DNA of 64,000 nt from Sabellastarte sp. h YS-2021 (taxonomy: Eukaryota; Annelida; Polychaeta; Sabellida; Sabellidae). The position numbers and the translations under genes are program-made. Below the pieces are notes generated by a model. The model did not search any database. It was not told the origin of the DNA and saw only the letters and a program-made list of their open reading frames with translations. Positions 1 to 10,882 of the stretch are shown one piece after another. Position 1 is the first letter of the stretch, and each line of letters starts with the position of its first letter. The DNA lies in NCBI GenBank assembly GCA_964017235.1, contig OZ024933.1, forward strand, positions 56,464,255 to 56,528,254, written 5' to 3'.

Positions 1-78
1 TAGAACTTCCTCCTTTGGCCTAGATGGCTCAAGCCTTTTTGAGTTGGTTCTGTACAATTCCAGAGAAATCTGTGAATG

Positions 79-87
79 TATATAAGG
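79..87 (+). promoter_or_regulatory. TATA box of the 5' LTR
   Basis: TATATAAGG lies in the LTR, with an identical copy at 4723-4731 in the 3' LTR. It is the best candidate core promoter for the genomic transcript, judged by motif only. Confidence 0.5.
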
Positions 88-657
88 AATGTACATCTGA
101 CCACAAGTGAACTTTGTATTCGCTGGCTATAAGGAGAGCTATTGTGTTTTGGAATATAATATAACTTGTGTTGCTGTGAACTTTTACTGGAGTGAACTGG
201 ATACATCATCTGGACAGATTTATTGTACTTTGGATATTTTGGATATTGTACATTCATATAACAGAGAGTGAATTTACTGCATTTTGGACATTGTCCACAT
301 CTTGGAGCAGACAGTACAGTTGTGTTAACTCTCTAAATATCTCCAGACAGACATTCTGTGTGACTGGATATATAAAGAATAGCAGGACAAGAACCTTTTG
401 TGTTGTTGAGTGTGAGACAGGTCACAAGATATAGATATCCATGTGTGAGTGAACATTGGACAGATCACGGGACAGACCACAGGACATTGGACAGATCACA
501 GAATATACTACAGGACGGATTACGTAACAGATTGTTGGATACAGCGGATAAACTTAACTCTTAATTTCAGTGGTCAGGTCGGCTAGATCTTATTATTGTA
601 TTAGTGTGTTTAGTTAAGAGCATACCAGTTGACTGTAATCATTATTATTGACTATTA

Positions 658-663
658 AATAAA
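658..663 (+). terminator. Polyadenylation signal in the LTR
   Basis: AATAAA, repeated in the 3' LTR at 5289-5294, lies 84 nt before the LTR end. It fits 3'-end formation in the downstream LTR. Motif evidence only. Confidence 0.5.
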
Positions 664-754
664 TTTGTTAAGTTTAACTTTTTGCTTTTTCTGTTACAAC
701 TTAAAGACAACCGGTAATTGCTACCGTGCTTGCCCGTGACCGTAACAGGAAAAT

Positions 755-772
755 TGGGGGCTCGTCCGGGAT
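755..772 (+). other. Primer binding site, tRNA-Pro type
   Basis: The 18 bases TGGGGGCTCGTCCGGGAT are complementary to the 3' end of animal tRNA-Pro including CCA, the same 18-mer class used by several retroviruses. It starts 7 nt after the LTR end, a normal spacing. Confidence 0.9.
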
Positions 773-867
773 CCAACCATTTGATTACAACCATTTGATC
801 AACTGCTCAATTAACATTTTGAAAATCCATTTGATTTAGTAATTGGTTACAGTCAACAGTGCTCAAA

Positions 868-3800
868 ATGGCTAGTGCTAAAGAGTTTGTCCAATCACCA
901 TCTATGGAAGTTCTAGAAACTTTTAAAAAAGATATGTTAATGCAGATAGCGCAAGAGTTACAGTTAGAGGTAAAAAGGTCAACACGTAAACATGAACTTA
1001 AAAGGCTTATTGTTGAACAGTTAGTTGATGAAGATGTTTTACCTGATAGTTGTTTAGAAGTGTATAAGCCTCTACCAATGGAACCTTCTGGGCAATATGA
1101 GATCAGGCGATTAGAAATTGAAAGAGAGCTAAAACTTAGAGAATTTGAAGCTAGAGAAAGAGAGCTTGAAGCTCAACAACGAAAAGAAGAGCTTGAAGCT
1201 CAACAGCGAAAAGAAGAGCTTGAGGCTCGAAAAGAAGAGCTTGAAGCTCAAAAATATGAAAAAGAACTTGAGCTTAAACATGAAAGAGAAATGAAAGCTT
1301 TAGAATTAAATGCTCGTCGAATTGCCCATGAAGAGTCCATTGCTACTAAATTTGATCTGGGGAAAAATGTGCGACTGGTACCACCTTTTAATGAGTCGGA
1401 GGTCGATAAGTACTTTCAACACTTTGAAAGAGTAGCTCAAAATTTGAAATGGCCTATAGACCAGTGGCCTTTATTGCTGCAAAGTGTTTTGAGGGGAAAG
1501 GCCCAGGAGGCATACACGGCTTTGCCAATTTCTGAATGTGTGGACTATAACTCTGTCAAAAATGCTATTTTGAAAGCATATGAGTTGGTACCAGAAGCAT
1601 ATCGTCAAAAATTCAGAAATTATCGTAAACAAGAAAGTCAAACTCATGTTGAATTTGCCCATGAGAAAGAAGTGTATTTTGACAGATGGTGTAATTCTAG
1701 GGAAGTAGGTACAGACTTTGAAAAACTTAGGCAAGTTATTTTGATTGAAGAGTTCAAAAGGTGTGTTCGTGATGACATTAAAACCTATCTAGATGAACAG
1801 AAAGTTGAAAATTTGGCAAAAGCAGCAGCTTATGCTGATGATTATGCGCTAACTCACAAGTCCACTTTCAACAAGAATAAGTCCTTTGGTCCTGCTAAAA
1901 AGTCGTATCCAGAAATAGGAAAGAAATCTGAAAATGTAGCTCCAGAAAAGAGTTCAGATAAGGGTCAAACCTCAAATCAGACTATGAGTAAGGATAGGAA
2001 ACCCAGATCCTTTGCTCCTGTTTGCCACTATTGTAAGAAACCTGGGCATGTTATGTCTGACTGTTGGCTCTTAAAGAAGAGAAGAGAAAAGGAGGCAACG
2101 CCCAACGCCTTTGTGTCTAGCAAGTCTAACTGGCGTTCAAATCCCAATAGAGCAGAGTCTAGTATTGGTTTAGACAAGTCTGAGATTATTAGGGAAGAGT
2201 TCAAACCTTTTGTGTCTGAGGGTTTTGTATCCTTGGAAAGTAGTTCCAGTCAGGTCCCCATTAAGATATTAAGAGACACTGGAGCTACTCAGTCCTTACT
2301 TTTAGAAGGTGTATTGCCATTGAGTGTAAGCACATCTACTGGTGAGAGTGTCATTGCTCAGGGTATTGAAGGAGGCTGTGTGAACGTTCCCTTGCATAAG
2401 GTCAAGTTAGTATCAGACTTAGTTACTGGTTCTGTTGTTGTGGGTACCAGGCCCACTTTACCCATTAAAGGGGTATCTTTGTTGTTGGGAAATGATCTTG
2501 CAGGTGGAAAGGTAGTTGCTGATCCTAAGGTTACTTCTAAGCCGATCACTTTGGTTAGCACTGAGAAATTAGAAGAGGTTATTCCTGGTATTTTTCCCTC
2601 CTGTGCTGTGACTCGAGCTATGGCCAAAAAGGCCCAAGAAGAACCAAAAGATTGTAAACAATCTACAGATGTCTTAGTTGATTTGTCAGATACATTCTTA
2701 AACAATTATGACCATGATATGCAGAATTCTAGTGATACAAATCCCAAGGCCAGGGTAGATTCTGAAAAACAAGACTCAATTGACTGTCAAGATGTATCAC
2801 TTTCAAAATCAAAATTGATTTCAGAGCAGGAAAATGACCCTGAATTAGCTCCTTTATTCAAGTTGGTCTTGCCACCAGTAGGGCTAGATAAGGTCCCTGT
2901 AGGCTATTATGTCAGAAATGGTGTACTTATGCGAAAGTGGAGGCCACCAAATATCCCTGCATCTGAAGAATGGTCAGTAGTACACCAGATTGTTGTGCCA
3001 AAAGTGTACCAAAGTGAGATATTAAAATTGGCTCATGAATCTCCAATGGGTGGCCATTTAGGCATCAACAAAACTTACAACAAGATAACTAAACATTTCT
3101 ATTGGCCTCAAATTCGGCACTGTGTAGCAGAATTTTGCAAGACTTGTCACATTTGTCAAATGGTAGGAAAGCCAAACCAAAAAATTCCTGTAGCTCCTCT
3201 CAAACCCATTCCAGCATTTGAGGAACCATTTAGCAAAGTGATAATTGACTGTGTAGGTCCCTTACCAAAAACTAAATCCAGAAACCAATATCTTTTGACC
3301 ATTATGTGCGCCTCAACCAGATTTCCCGAAGCCATACCATTGACCAACATAACAGCTCCCAAAATCTCAAAAGCTCTGGTTAATTTCTTTACTTTAGTTG
3401 GCTTACCAAAAGAGATCCAGTCAGATCAAGGGTCAAATTTTATGTCAGGACTATTTCAACAGGTTGTATTTCAGTTAGGTGCCAAACAGATCAAATCTAG
3501 TGCTTATCACCCAGAATCCCAAGGTGCACTGGAAAGGTTCCATTCCACTTTGAAGAATATGATTAGGACATATTGTTTAGCCAATGAAAAAGATTGGGAT
3601 GAAGGCATCAGCTTATTATTGTTTGCAGTTAGAGAGTCTGTTCAAGAGTCTTTAGGCTTTAGTCCCTTCGAGTTGGTCTTTGGCCATTCAGTCCGTGGTC
3701 CTCTCAAGCTGTTGAAGGAAAATTGGTTATCTGAGAACACCGAGAGCCTAAATCTGCTAGATTATGTTTCAAAGTTCAGAGATAAGTTGAAGAAAGCTTG

Positions 3801-4077
3801 TGAGCTGGCGCAACAAAACTTGAAAACTTCTCAGTCAAAAATGAAGATGCTTTATGATAGGAAGTCACAAAACCGTATTTTCAAACCAGGTGACAAGGTT
3901 TTAGTGTTACTACCTGTCCAGGGAAATACGTTACAGGCCAGATATCACGGGCCATACAAAGTGTTAAAGAGAGTAGGTGACCTGGACTATATCATTGAAA
4001 CCCCGGACAGAAGAAAGTCAACCCAACTATGTCATGTAAATATGGTAAAGCCATACTTCGAAAGAGGTATAACATAG
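868..4077 (+). CDS. Gag-protease-integrase polyprotein of the LTR element (no RT)
   Basis: Uninterrupted ORF of 1,069 codons. I chose the ATG at 868; the frame is open from 859 but begins there with GTG. The order is: SAP-like N-terminus; charged coiled coil with repeated EELEAQ-type heptads around residues 80-150; gag capsid region; CCHC zinc knuckle C386-C399; aspartic protease active site DTGAT at 470; a flap/LLLGNDLA segment; a linker; integrase HHCC zinc finger (H723, H730, C760, C763); DDE core D794, D853, E889 with 35 residues between the last two; and a GPY/F-type C-terminal module near 1025-1043. There is no YxDD motif or RNase H motif anywhere. Protease and integrase catalytic residues are all present, so the protein may be functional for capsid formation and integration but cannot copy RNA. 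Confidence 0.93.
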   Translation: MASAKEFVQSPSMEVLETFKKDMLMQIAQELQLEVKRSTRKHELKRLIVEQLVDEDVLPDSCLEVYKPLPMEPSGQYEIRRLEIERELKLREFEARERELEAQQRKEELEAQQRKEELEARKEELEAQKYEKELELKHEREMKALELNARRIAHEESIATKFDLGKNVRLVPPFNESEVDKYFQHFERVAQNLKWPIDQWPLLLQSVLRGKAQEAYTALPISECVDYNSVKNAILKAYELVPEAYRQKFRNYRKQESQTHVEFAHEKEVYFDRWCNSREVGTDFEKLRQVILIEEFKRCVRDDIKTYLDEQKVENLAKAAAYADDYALTHKSTFNKNKSFGPAKKSYPEIGKKSENVAPEKSSDKGQTSNQTMSKDRKPRSFAPVCHYCKKPGHVMSDCWLLKKRREKEATPNAFVSSKSNWRSNPNRAESSIGLDKSEIIREEFKPFVSEGFVSLESSSSQVPIKILRDTGATQSLLLEGVLPLSVSTSTGESVIAQGIEGGCVNVPLHKVKLVSDLVTGSVVVGTRPTLPIKGVSLLLGNDLAGGKVVADPKVTSKPITLVSTEKLEEVIPGIFPSCAVTRAMAKKAQEEPKDCKQSTDVLVDLSDTFLNNYDHDMQNSSDTNPKARVDSEKQDSIDCQDVSLSKSKLISEQENDPELAPLFKLVLPPVGLDKVPVGYYVRNGVLMRKWRPPNIPASEEWSVVHQIVVPKVYQSEILKLAHESPMGGHLGINKTYNKITKHFYWPQIRHCVAEFCKTCHICQMVGKPNQKIPVAPLKPIPAFEEPFSKVIIDCVGPLPKTKSRNQYLLTIMCASTRFPEAIPLTNITAPKISKALVNFFTLVGLPKEIQSDQGSNFMSGLFQQVVFQLGAKQIKSSAYHPESQGALERFHSTLKNMIRTYCLANEKDWDEGISLLLFAVRESVQESLGFSPFELVFGHSVRGPLKLLKENWLSENTESLNLLDYVSKFRDKLKKACELAQQNLKTSQSKMKMLYDRKSQNRIFKPGDKVLVLLPVQGNTLQARYHGPYKVLKRVGDLDYIIETPDRRKSTQLCHVNMVKPYFERGIT

Positions 4078-4368
4078 CTTATGATGGCTATTAATAAAAA
4101 CACTGTTAAAGATAGGAATTCAGTGTATAAACAGGACTTTGAAAAAGTAACATATGGCGTCCGCATGGATACGCCCTGTCCAGAAGCTGTATTTAAATTG
4201 TAATTTATATTCCTGTAATTAGTAAGTTTATAAAAGTTATACATGGTATCAATTTTACTTTTGTATTTAGATAAATATGTTTTGTAAAAAGTTATTACCT
4301 GTGTGTATATACCTGGTGAAAATCTCTTGTAAAATTTTGTAACCCCTTGGTTTCCAAAATTTTTCTTT
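4078..4368 (+). other. Non-coding 3' internal region
   Basis: AT-rich sequence between the polyprotein stop and the polypurine tract, with no sizeable ORF. In a PR-INT-RT-RH element this is where RT and RNase H would lie; no remnant of them is recognisable. Confidence 0.7.
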
Positions 4369-4379
4369 AAGGGGGGAGG
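4369..4379 (+). other. Polypurine tract
   Basis: The 11 purines AAGGGGGGAGG lie directly before the TG of the 3' LTR, the expected plus-strand primer site. Confidence 0.85.
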
Positions 4380-5378
4380 TGTTACATATATTGGACACTA
4401 TATTAGTACATTGTATATTACATATATTAGGCACTATATTAGTGCATTGTTTAATTTAAGCTTTGTGTTTATACATTGTCATAAAAGATAATTGTGTTGT
4501 TGGTTCTTTTTGTGTGTTGACATTTAAAGTAAGGGAGTTATTGACTTTTGTGTTGTAGTGTTTATTGATCTGTTCACAGACTGGGGGAAATCCCCCCCTC
4601 AGTGGTTATGTTAGATTTGGGGAAACCCAATTGCCAGTAGTTTCTAGAACTTCCTCCTTTGGCCTAGATGGCTCAAGCCTTTTTGAGTTGGTTCTGTACA
4701 ATTCCAGAGAAATCTGTGAATGTATATAAGGAATGTACATCTGACCACAAGTGAACTTTGTATTCGCTGGCTATAAGGAGAGCTATTGTGTTTTGGAATA
4801 TAATATAACTTGTGTTGCTGTGAACTTTTACTGGAGTGAACTGGATACATCATCTGGACAGATTTATTGTACTTTGGATATTTTGGATATTGTACATTCA
4901 TATAACAGAGAGTGAATTTACTGCATTTTGGACATTGTCCACATCTTGGAGCAGACAGTACAGTTGTGTTAACTCTCTAAATATCTCCAGACAGACATTC
5001 TGTGTGACTGGATATATAAAGAATAGCAGGACAAGAACCTTTTGTGTTGTTGAGTGTGAGACAGGTCACAAGATATAGATATCCATGTGTGAGTGAACAT
5101 TGGACAGATCACGGGACAGACCACAGGACATTGGACAGATCACAGAATATACTACAGGACGGATTACGTAACAGATTGTTGGATACAGCGGATAAACTTA
5201 ACTCTTAATTTCAGTGGTCAGGTCGGCTAGATCTTATTATTGTATTAGTGTGTTTAGTTAAGAGTATAATCATTATTATTGACTATTAAATAAATTTGTT
5301 AAGTTTAACTTTTTGCTTTTTCTGTTACAACTTAAAGACAACCGGTAATTGCTACCGTGCTTGCCCGTGACCGTAACA
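4380..5378 (+). repeat. 3' LTR, complete (999 bp)
   Basis: Starts TGTTAC after the polypurine tract and ends GTAACA. It carries the same TATA box and AATAAA as the 5' LTR. Its first part (4380-4644) contains a short direct repeat of a TTACATATATT-type motif. Near-identity to the 5' LTR implies recent insertion. Confidence 0.95.
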
Positions 5379-5869
5379 TATGCTGTACCCAAAATGGGCA
5401 TGCTTTGGTAAAAAAACGGCCTGCCGCCAATAACAGAGATCATTAATTAATTGGGATTAATCTTGATATTATTTCCAGTCACTGACGCAGAGAAACACTT
5501 TCATAATTTTTTGGAGCTTATCAGTACTTTGTAATTTAATTGTGAGTATTTGTACATTAAAAGATTTAAATTTCCAGATATTTCATTTGATAAAATTTTA
5601 TTGCTTGTCTGAAAATTATGATCACTTATATATATTTATTTTAAAATAACTGCATTTGTAACGAAGGTGTTATCATGCATTTAAAAAAAGAATTAATGTT
5701 TCAACATGCAATGTCTATTCTTACTTTACTACTTATATTAAAACTGCATTTTATTGCCAACATTTAAGTAAGTATTGAGTTATTTTGCTGGGCTCTTATT
5801 CGCATTAATTTTGACACTTTGTGCAGTGTGCGGCTTTTAAATGAATCCAATAGTAAGTTAGTTCATCCA
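5379..5869. other. Non-coding flank, nothing recognised
   Basis: AT-rich sequence following the LTR element. No ORF, exon signal or repeat family could be supported. Confidence 0.5.
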
Positions 5870-6055
5870 AGAGCCAGTTCGAGACACAGTTTAAAGTTAG
5901 GGGCTTACATCTTGTTCAACAGCTAGGATTATTTTGGGACAGGTCCTTAACATTGCACCCTCTGTAAGTCAAACCCACACAAGATTCTGATTAGCTGCCA
6001 AATTTACAAACCTCTAGGCCGCTCAGAGGACCTAAATTCTAGACACGGTTAACTA
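5870..6055 (-). repeat. tRNA-derived SINE relic
   Basis: On the minus strand an A-box-like segment (GGCCTAGAGGTTTGTAA) is followed about 40 nt later by a B-box-like segment (GTGGGTTTGACTTA), as in tRNA-headed SINEs. The downstream body runs through GTCCCAAAATAATCC. A related head occurs at 13690-13808. Promoter boxes are degenerate, so this is probably an old copy. Confidence 0.55.
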
Positions 6056-6289
6056 TCATATAATGTGAAAAACATGCTAGAACCTCCACTGTACTCTAAT
6101 CTACAGGATTTTATTATCTGGTTATACTTCCTCTTTATAAACAAAGTAAACATAAAAAATACAACATTTTCTGACTTTGAGAAATCAAAAGTGAAATCTC
6201 TTCTCCTAAATGTTTAGTTCTAAAAATTTTTACAAAATCATGACAGAATGTCATGTGATACTCATATCACCCTGAGATATACAGCTGCT

Positions 6290-6720
6290 CAAAAAATATA
6301 ATTATGTATAATGCAAGTCTTATCTCCACCAGGAGGTTGTGTTTTGGGGTGCATTCATTTGTCTGTTTGTCTCTCTTTCTTCACAATAACTCCAAAAGTA
6401 ATGACTGGATCTTTTATGATTTGTTTCATGTGGGTAGGGGCCTGACCAAACACAGAACTGACGGAAATCTGGGAAAAAGATACAAACAATCCCCTAAATT
6501 TCAAAGGGGACCCTTTCCAATGACCCTGGTCTTTTGGTTGACATTACTTCCAAAGTGATGAGTGGATTGTTATGAAATTTTATGTGGGTAGGGCCTGGAA
6601 AAAAAGAATTAAAAAAATGATTATATTTTGGCAAAGATCAGGATCATGTTCTGGGTATAAAAAATTTCTGAGATTTTCAGAAACACCCCGGTAGAAGTCT
6701 GCACTCTATGAATATATAGG
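6290..6720. repeat. Dispersed repeat of the 'add-up with GAGAT' type, decayed
   Basis: The segment contains CAATAACTCCAAAAGTAATGA-like text and a second partial copy of it (6370-6420 and 6540-6590). Related text recurs near 24240-24450. No coding potential and no clean ends were found. Confidence 0.35.
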
Positions 6721-6939
6721 TCAAAGCTCTAGACCTGAGCCACAATCTCTGGCTACCGCTGATCTTTATCTTACTAACAATCCAGGTTAGCAAACGGCAA
6801 ATCTGCTGAAACTGCAAGACAGAAAAAGGACTTGTTGAAAAATTAAAAATAATTTTTGAAGTGTGGAAATCTTAATCTGCATGCTGAGACCTGTATTGGT
6901 ACTAAAGCAATACAGAATGATAAAATGTGATAGTCTTAG

Positions 6940-7440
6940 ACACAGGGTCTAATTTTTACACTGAACCAAATGGTAAAGAATATAAAATCACACAAAGTTA
7001 GGTTGTGATCTTGATTTGACCTTCGAACTTGCTGCACTGACCCTGACCTTTCAAATATTGTCTGGCCTATAACTTGGAAAACATAAGATGTAGGAAGTTG
7101 GCAGGGTTGTTGGTTAAGGGTATCTCTGTGCAATATTATAGTGTGACCTTGAATTTGGACTGTACCATTTGATCTTGCCACAGTGACCTCAACTTTTAAT
7201 ATTTTGTCTGGGCTTCCTTGGAAACTGTATGGTGTAGGAAGGTGATACCAGGCAGGGATATTGGTTATGGAGTGTGGTTGACCTTTAACCTTGACATAGT
7301 GACCCTGAACATAAACATCTGTCCTGGCTTTTTCTCTGAAATCGTAAGGTGTAGGAAGTTGTTATTTGGTAGGTTTATTGGCCATATAGTGTAGTTGTGG
7401 AATGTCATGGTGTGACCTTTGTCTGACCTTTGACCTTTGT
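6940..7440 (-). repeat. Decayed pearl-type (family A) tandem monomers
   Basis: Read on the minus strand this is three to four diverged copies of the roughly 146-bp monomer seen intact at 49740-50880: CTTCCTAC-type and GGTCAAAGGTCA-type blocks recur in the same order. No terminal hairpin is present, so it is a fragment. Confidence 0.6.
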
Positions 7441-9890
7441 TCTTGAACCTACATTAAATGTACATATATTTATTTATTTTTTATTAATTATAATTTTGTA
7501 TACAAAATAGAATATATAAAAATATAAAATAAAAAAATTTTTACATTTAAAAACAAGGAAACAGTGGCTGTCTATCAGACAACCACAAAGTCGAATCTTT
7601 AGATTAAAGTTGAGTTAAACCCAGAATAATTGTGCTTAGATAACAATATACCACATGGGTAACAAGGAGAGAGCTCATTAGTACCCAATAACTTTCAAGA
7701 TGTTTAATAGTGTTTTTGAATAGAATAATGTCATTTACCAAGACTGTTAAAATGTGTTTTTATGATAGATTTACAAATGAAAATCCTAACAGAGAAGGCA
7801 ATAACCTTTTCTGGGGGAGAAATTCTAAATAGATTTGCAGAACCCAAACAAATTTATTAAATTAGTCATGTGGTGTCTGCGATCAGTAGAATGAAACCGT
7901 CACTGTCCACATGTTTTCATGTGTAGAGCCACCAGGTGAATACTTTTTTGTGATTCAAAATAAACTGTATCTCATCATAAAGGCATATAATCCCCATGCA
8001 TGGCTTTTTCATTGTACATTTTAAACGGTGACCTACAAATGAAGATTAATACTGATCATTACATATACACGTACCATATATTTTCTAATTCATGCCCCTT
8101 TACTTTACTACCATATTTATAATGAGAGTGTCTGTGATTAATACACAAAACAACACTGTTCCATGCTAACTTCTGATTCACTATGAGCCAAAATTCTTTG
8201 AATCATGAGTTTTAATTTCTGCCTCATTTATGGTAGAAATTGATGCTGAATGCATGCGATTTCGTTGACACGTGTTACATACAGTTAGTTAAGATTTGGA
8301 TGTATACATGACACTTTCAAGACATATAGTTCAGTTTCAGTTGCGTCTATTTGCAGAGTAATCAACACTAGGTAATTCTAACTCTAATAGTATTTCTCTA
8401 GTATTTAATCTCTATCTGAAGACAGTTACTGGGTTGAAGTAGCTTCTGAGGAACATCAAACAAGAAAAATCAGAGATCAGCAGTTATTAAGGATGAGACA
8501 CTGCAGGTGAAAAGCTGAAGGCTGTGAAGTAAGCTTCAAATTTGCAAAATAAGATTATAGGAGAAATGGTGGGTGAGCTATAACAAAAATATATTTAGTA
8601 GATTTCTGATACAAGAGCTAAAGGTAAATTTGTCTTTTATTTCTATATGGTTAACTTGCATGAATAATATAATTGACTTTAAATTATTCAATAAAACAGA
8701 ATTTATAAATATTGTATGATCAGTAAGCCAACAATGTGAAGGCCTTGTTCCAAGATTACATCATATAAGTCAAATGTTAGTTTTGTCCATTTCATCATGT
8801 ATTGTCATAAGGTTGGTACTTGCTTGCCTTGGAATTCATGGGCATATGTTCTATGTCCCTTTCCTGACATTCAAAGATTACCTATACAATGGTGCAAGTG
8901 AATATTAGACCAACGCCATTTAAATTAGTACTTAAATTGGACTTAAGTTGTCTTAACATGGCTAACGAAAGACAGATTTTGGGGCTGTCTAATGCTTCAA
9001 ACCGTAACTTGGAAAATGCGTTGACTTTGCACAAAACAGAAGACAATTTATATCTTCACATTCACTTGCCACTGCAAAAATTTACATGTTGCGACATAAC
9101 AAAGATTGATTTATTGCCTTGTCTGTTGTAAAAGTTACAACTGTATTAGAGCTAGGGCCAATACTAATGTCACTATTTTGGTTCTACTGGTTCAACTCCG
9201 ATAAATTACATTGTAAAGGTTCTGCTTAATATTACCATAGTTGACATATATGATGGAAACTTTACTTGATATTAAACAAAATCTAATCAAAGAAAATATG
9301 TTGCCTACTGTAGTCACTGTTACGTTAGTATTCACCCAAAGTAAAAACATAATGTTAATGTTTTATGACACTATTCTTGAGTGTTTTGCAGAGAGTAGAA
9401 TGTTATCTGGGGCCTCCCCATAATTAAGTGAATTTTCTTGGGTGTCAATTGAATGAATTACGGTATTTCATCAATTACAAGTTTAAAGGACAAGGTGTGA
9501 TCTATAACAACTAGAAACAATTTAAACTAATTCTGTATATATGTATAACTTTATAGATCACACACCCCATGACTTTCATATAAACCATTTTCAATTAAGT
9601 TTCTGACTTTGTATTCATGACAAAGGCCACTTTTCTGAACTTTTATTTCTGCAAAAACTTGCACCCACATTTTTAATACTGCCACTTCCAAATATGTAAA
9701 TGATGTTTCTACCAGTGTTTTGAATAACTACCAACACAAGCATAAAACACTGTTTATTGAATATTGTCTATTGAACCTATTAGTATATCTGGAAGTCATG
9801 TGTTGAAGAACCAGACATTTATATCTGGAAAATAACTCAAATGAGCACCAGATGACAAAGAAATACACAAAGGATTTTCTACATCCTTAA
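7440..9890. other. Non-coding region
   Basis: AT-rich, with no supported gene. An AT-rich block at 7440-7555 is duplicated at 10690-10826. A single open stretch at 8426-8516 bounded by AG and GTGA is discussed among the rejected items. Confidence 0.5.
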
Positions 9891-10118
9891 AATGGCGGTC
9901 CTCTGTCATTGGGTCCCATCCCCAGTGGCAGGTTAAAGAACCTCAAGGACGTTGATAAGTGATCATCCTTGAGCCTCTCTCTTCCAGTTAAGGGAATGTC
10001 AGTTACTTGTGAGTTGGGGCTGTACCTCTACAGTCGGATTGGTTAAATAGCGCTTTGAGTCCTGTAGTATATGGAGATATTGCGCTGAGTATAAATACAT
10101 AATAATAATAATAATAAT
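9890..10118 (+). repeat. LINE/SINE 3' tail ending in an (AAT)n run
   Basis: The segment ends TTGCGCTGAGTATAAATAC followed by an AAT trinucleotide run (about 10098-10118). The AAATAGCGCTTTGAG and GATATTGCGCT words are typical of 3' ends of invertebrate L2-like LINEs and the SINEs that borrow them. A similar word occurs in the LINE relic at 35350. Confidence 0.5.
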
Positions 10119-10354
10119 ACATCCTGGTATTTTGCAAGAAGCTAGACAAAGGCTAGACAGTGTATTCATTTCATAAACTGCACATTAAAGAAAATATTAA
10201 ACAAAAAACAAAATGACAGAGTATATACAGTACCTCTTATATTTAATATATGTGTACAGATATTGCATAAACCTTTAGCTTTTAGAGGATAAAATGGCGT
10301 TTTTTAAATAACAACTAGAACCCAGTACATAACTCGAATCCAAGATTCGACTAA

Positions 10355-10882
10355 TAACACAATAACTAATACACAGTATTCAAAAGCTACTATATGAGTA
10401 ACACAATTTTTCCTTTCAAATATTGTCTGGCCTATAACTTAGAAAATATAAGATGTAGGAAGTTGGCAGGGTCGTTGGTTAAGGGTATCTCTGTGCAATA
10501 TCATAGTGTGATGATGAATTTAGATTAGATTAGGTTATGGAGTGTGGTTGACCTTTAACCTTGACATCGTGACCCTGAACATAATCATCTGTTCTGGCTT
10601 TTTCTCTGAAATCGTAAGGTGTAGGAAGGTGTTCTTTGGTAGGTTTATTGGCCAGATGGTGTAGTTGTGGAATGTAATGGTGTGACCTTAGTCTGACCTT
10701 TGACCTTTGTTCTTGAACCTACATTAAATGTACATATATTTATTTATTTTTTATTAATTATAATTTTGTATACAAAATAGAATACATAAATATATAAACT
10801 AAAAAAATTTTTACATTTAAAAATAACACAATAACTAACACACAGTATTCAACAGCTACTATATGAGTAACACAATTTTTCC
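10355..10882. repeat. Segment flanked by 59-bp direct repeats
   Basis: Two 59-bp direct repeats (10355-10413 and 10824-10882, about three mismatches) flank a 410-bp segment. That segment is a shortened copy of 7045-7555, including the family-A-like block and the AT-rich block. It could be a local duplication by template switching or a duplicative insertion. Confidence 0.75.

Larger units (their letters stand above)
1..747 (+). repeat. 5' LTR, truncated by the window edge
   Basis: Bases 1-747 match 4645-5378 almost base for base; the main visible difference is a net 13-nt indel near 632-645. The LTR ends in GTAACA, which mirrors the TGTTAC start seen in the 3' copy, giving canonical TG...CA ends with a 6-bp inverted repeat. 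About 265 nt of the left part lies outside the window. Confidence 0.95.
1..5378 (+). mobile_element. Ty3/gypsy-type LTR retrotransposon lacking reverse transcriptase
   Basis: The element has two near-identical LTRs, a tRNA-Pro-type primer binding site, one long gag-protease-integrase ORF and a polypurine tract. The 5' LTR begins before the window, so the left target duplication cannot be checked. No reverse transcriptase or RNase H is present: the ORF stops 302 nt before the 3' LTR and that gap is non-coding. Gag, protease, integrase and cis signals are intact, so this looks like a young non-autonomous derivative that needs RT supplied in trans. Families with the order PR-INT-RT-RH (Gmr1-like) are known. 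Loss of a 3' RT-RH module from such an order would give exactly this structure, but that ancestry is inference. Confidence 0.93.

Noticed and set aside
192..434. 80-codon ORF in the 5' LTR, repeated at 4836-5078
   Set aside because: It is identical in both LTRs because the LTRs are duplicates; there is no protein-like composition, and it overlaps LTR transcription signals.
5379..5400. Target-site duplication of the LTR element
   Set aside because: The left flank is outside the window, so no comparison is possible.
8426..8516. Open stretch bounded by AG and GTGA on the plus strand, possible exon
   Set aside because: The acceptor lacks a pyrimidine tract, no domain is recognisable and there is no partner exon; kept only as a note.
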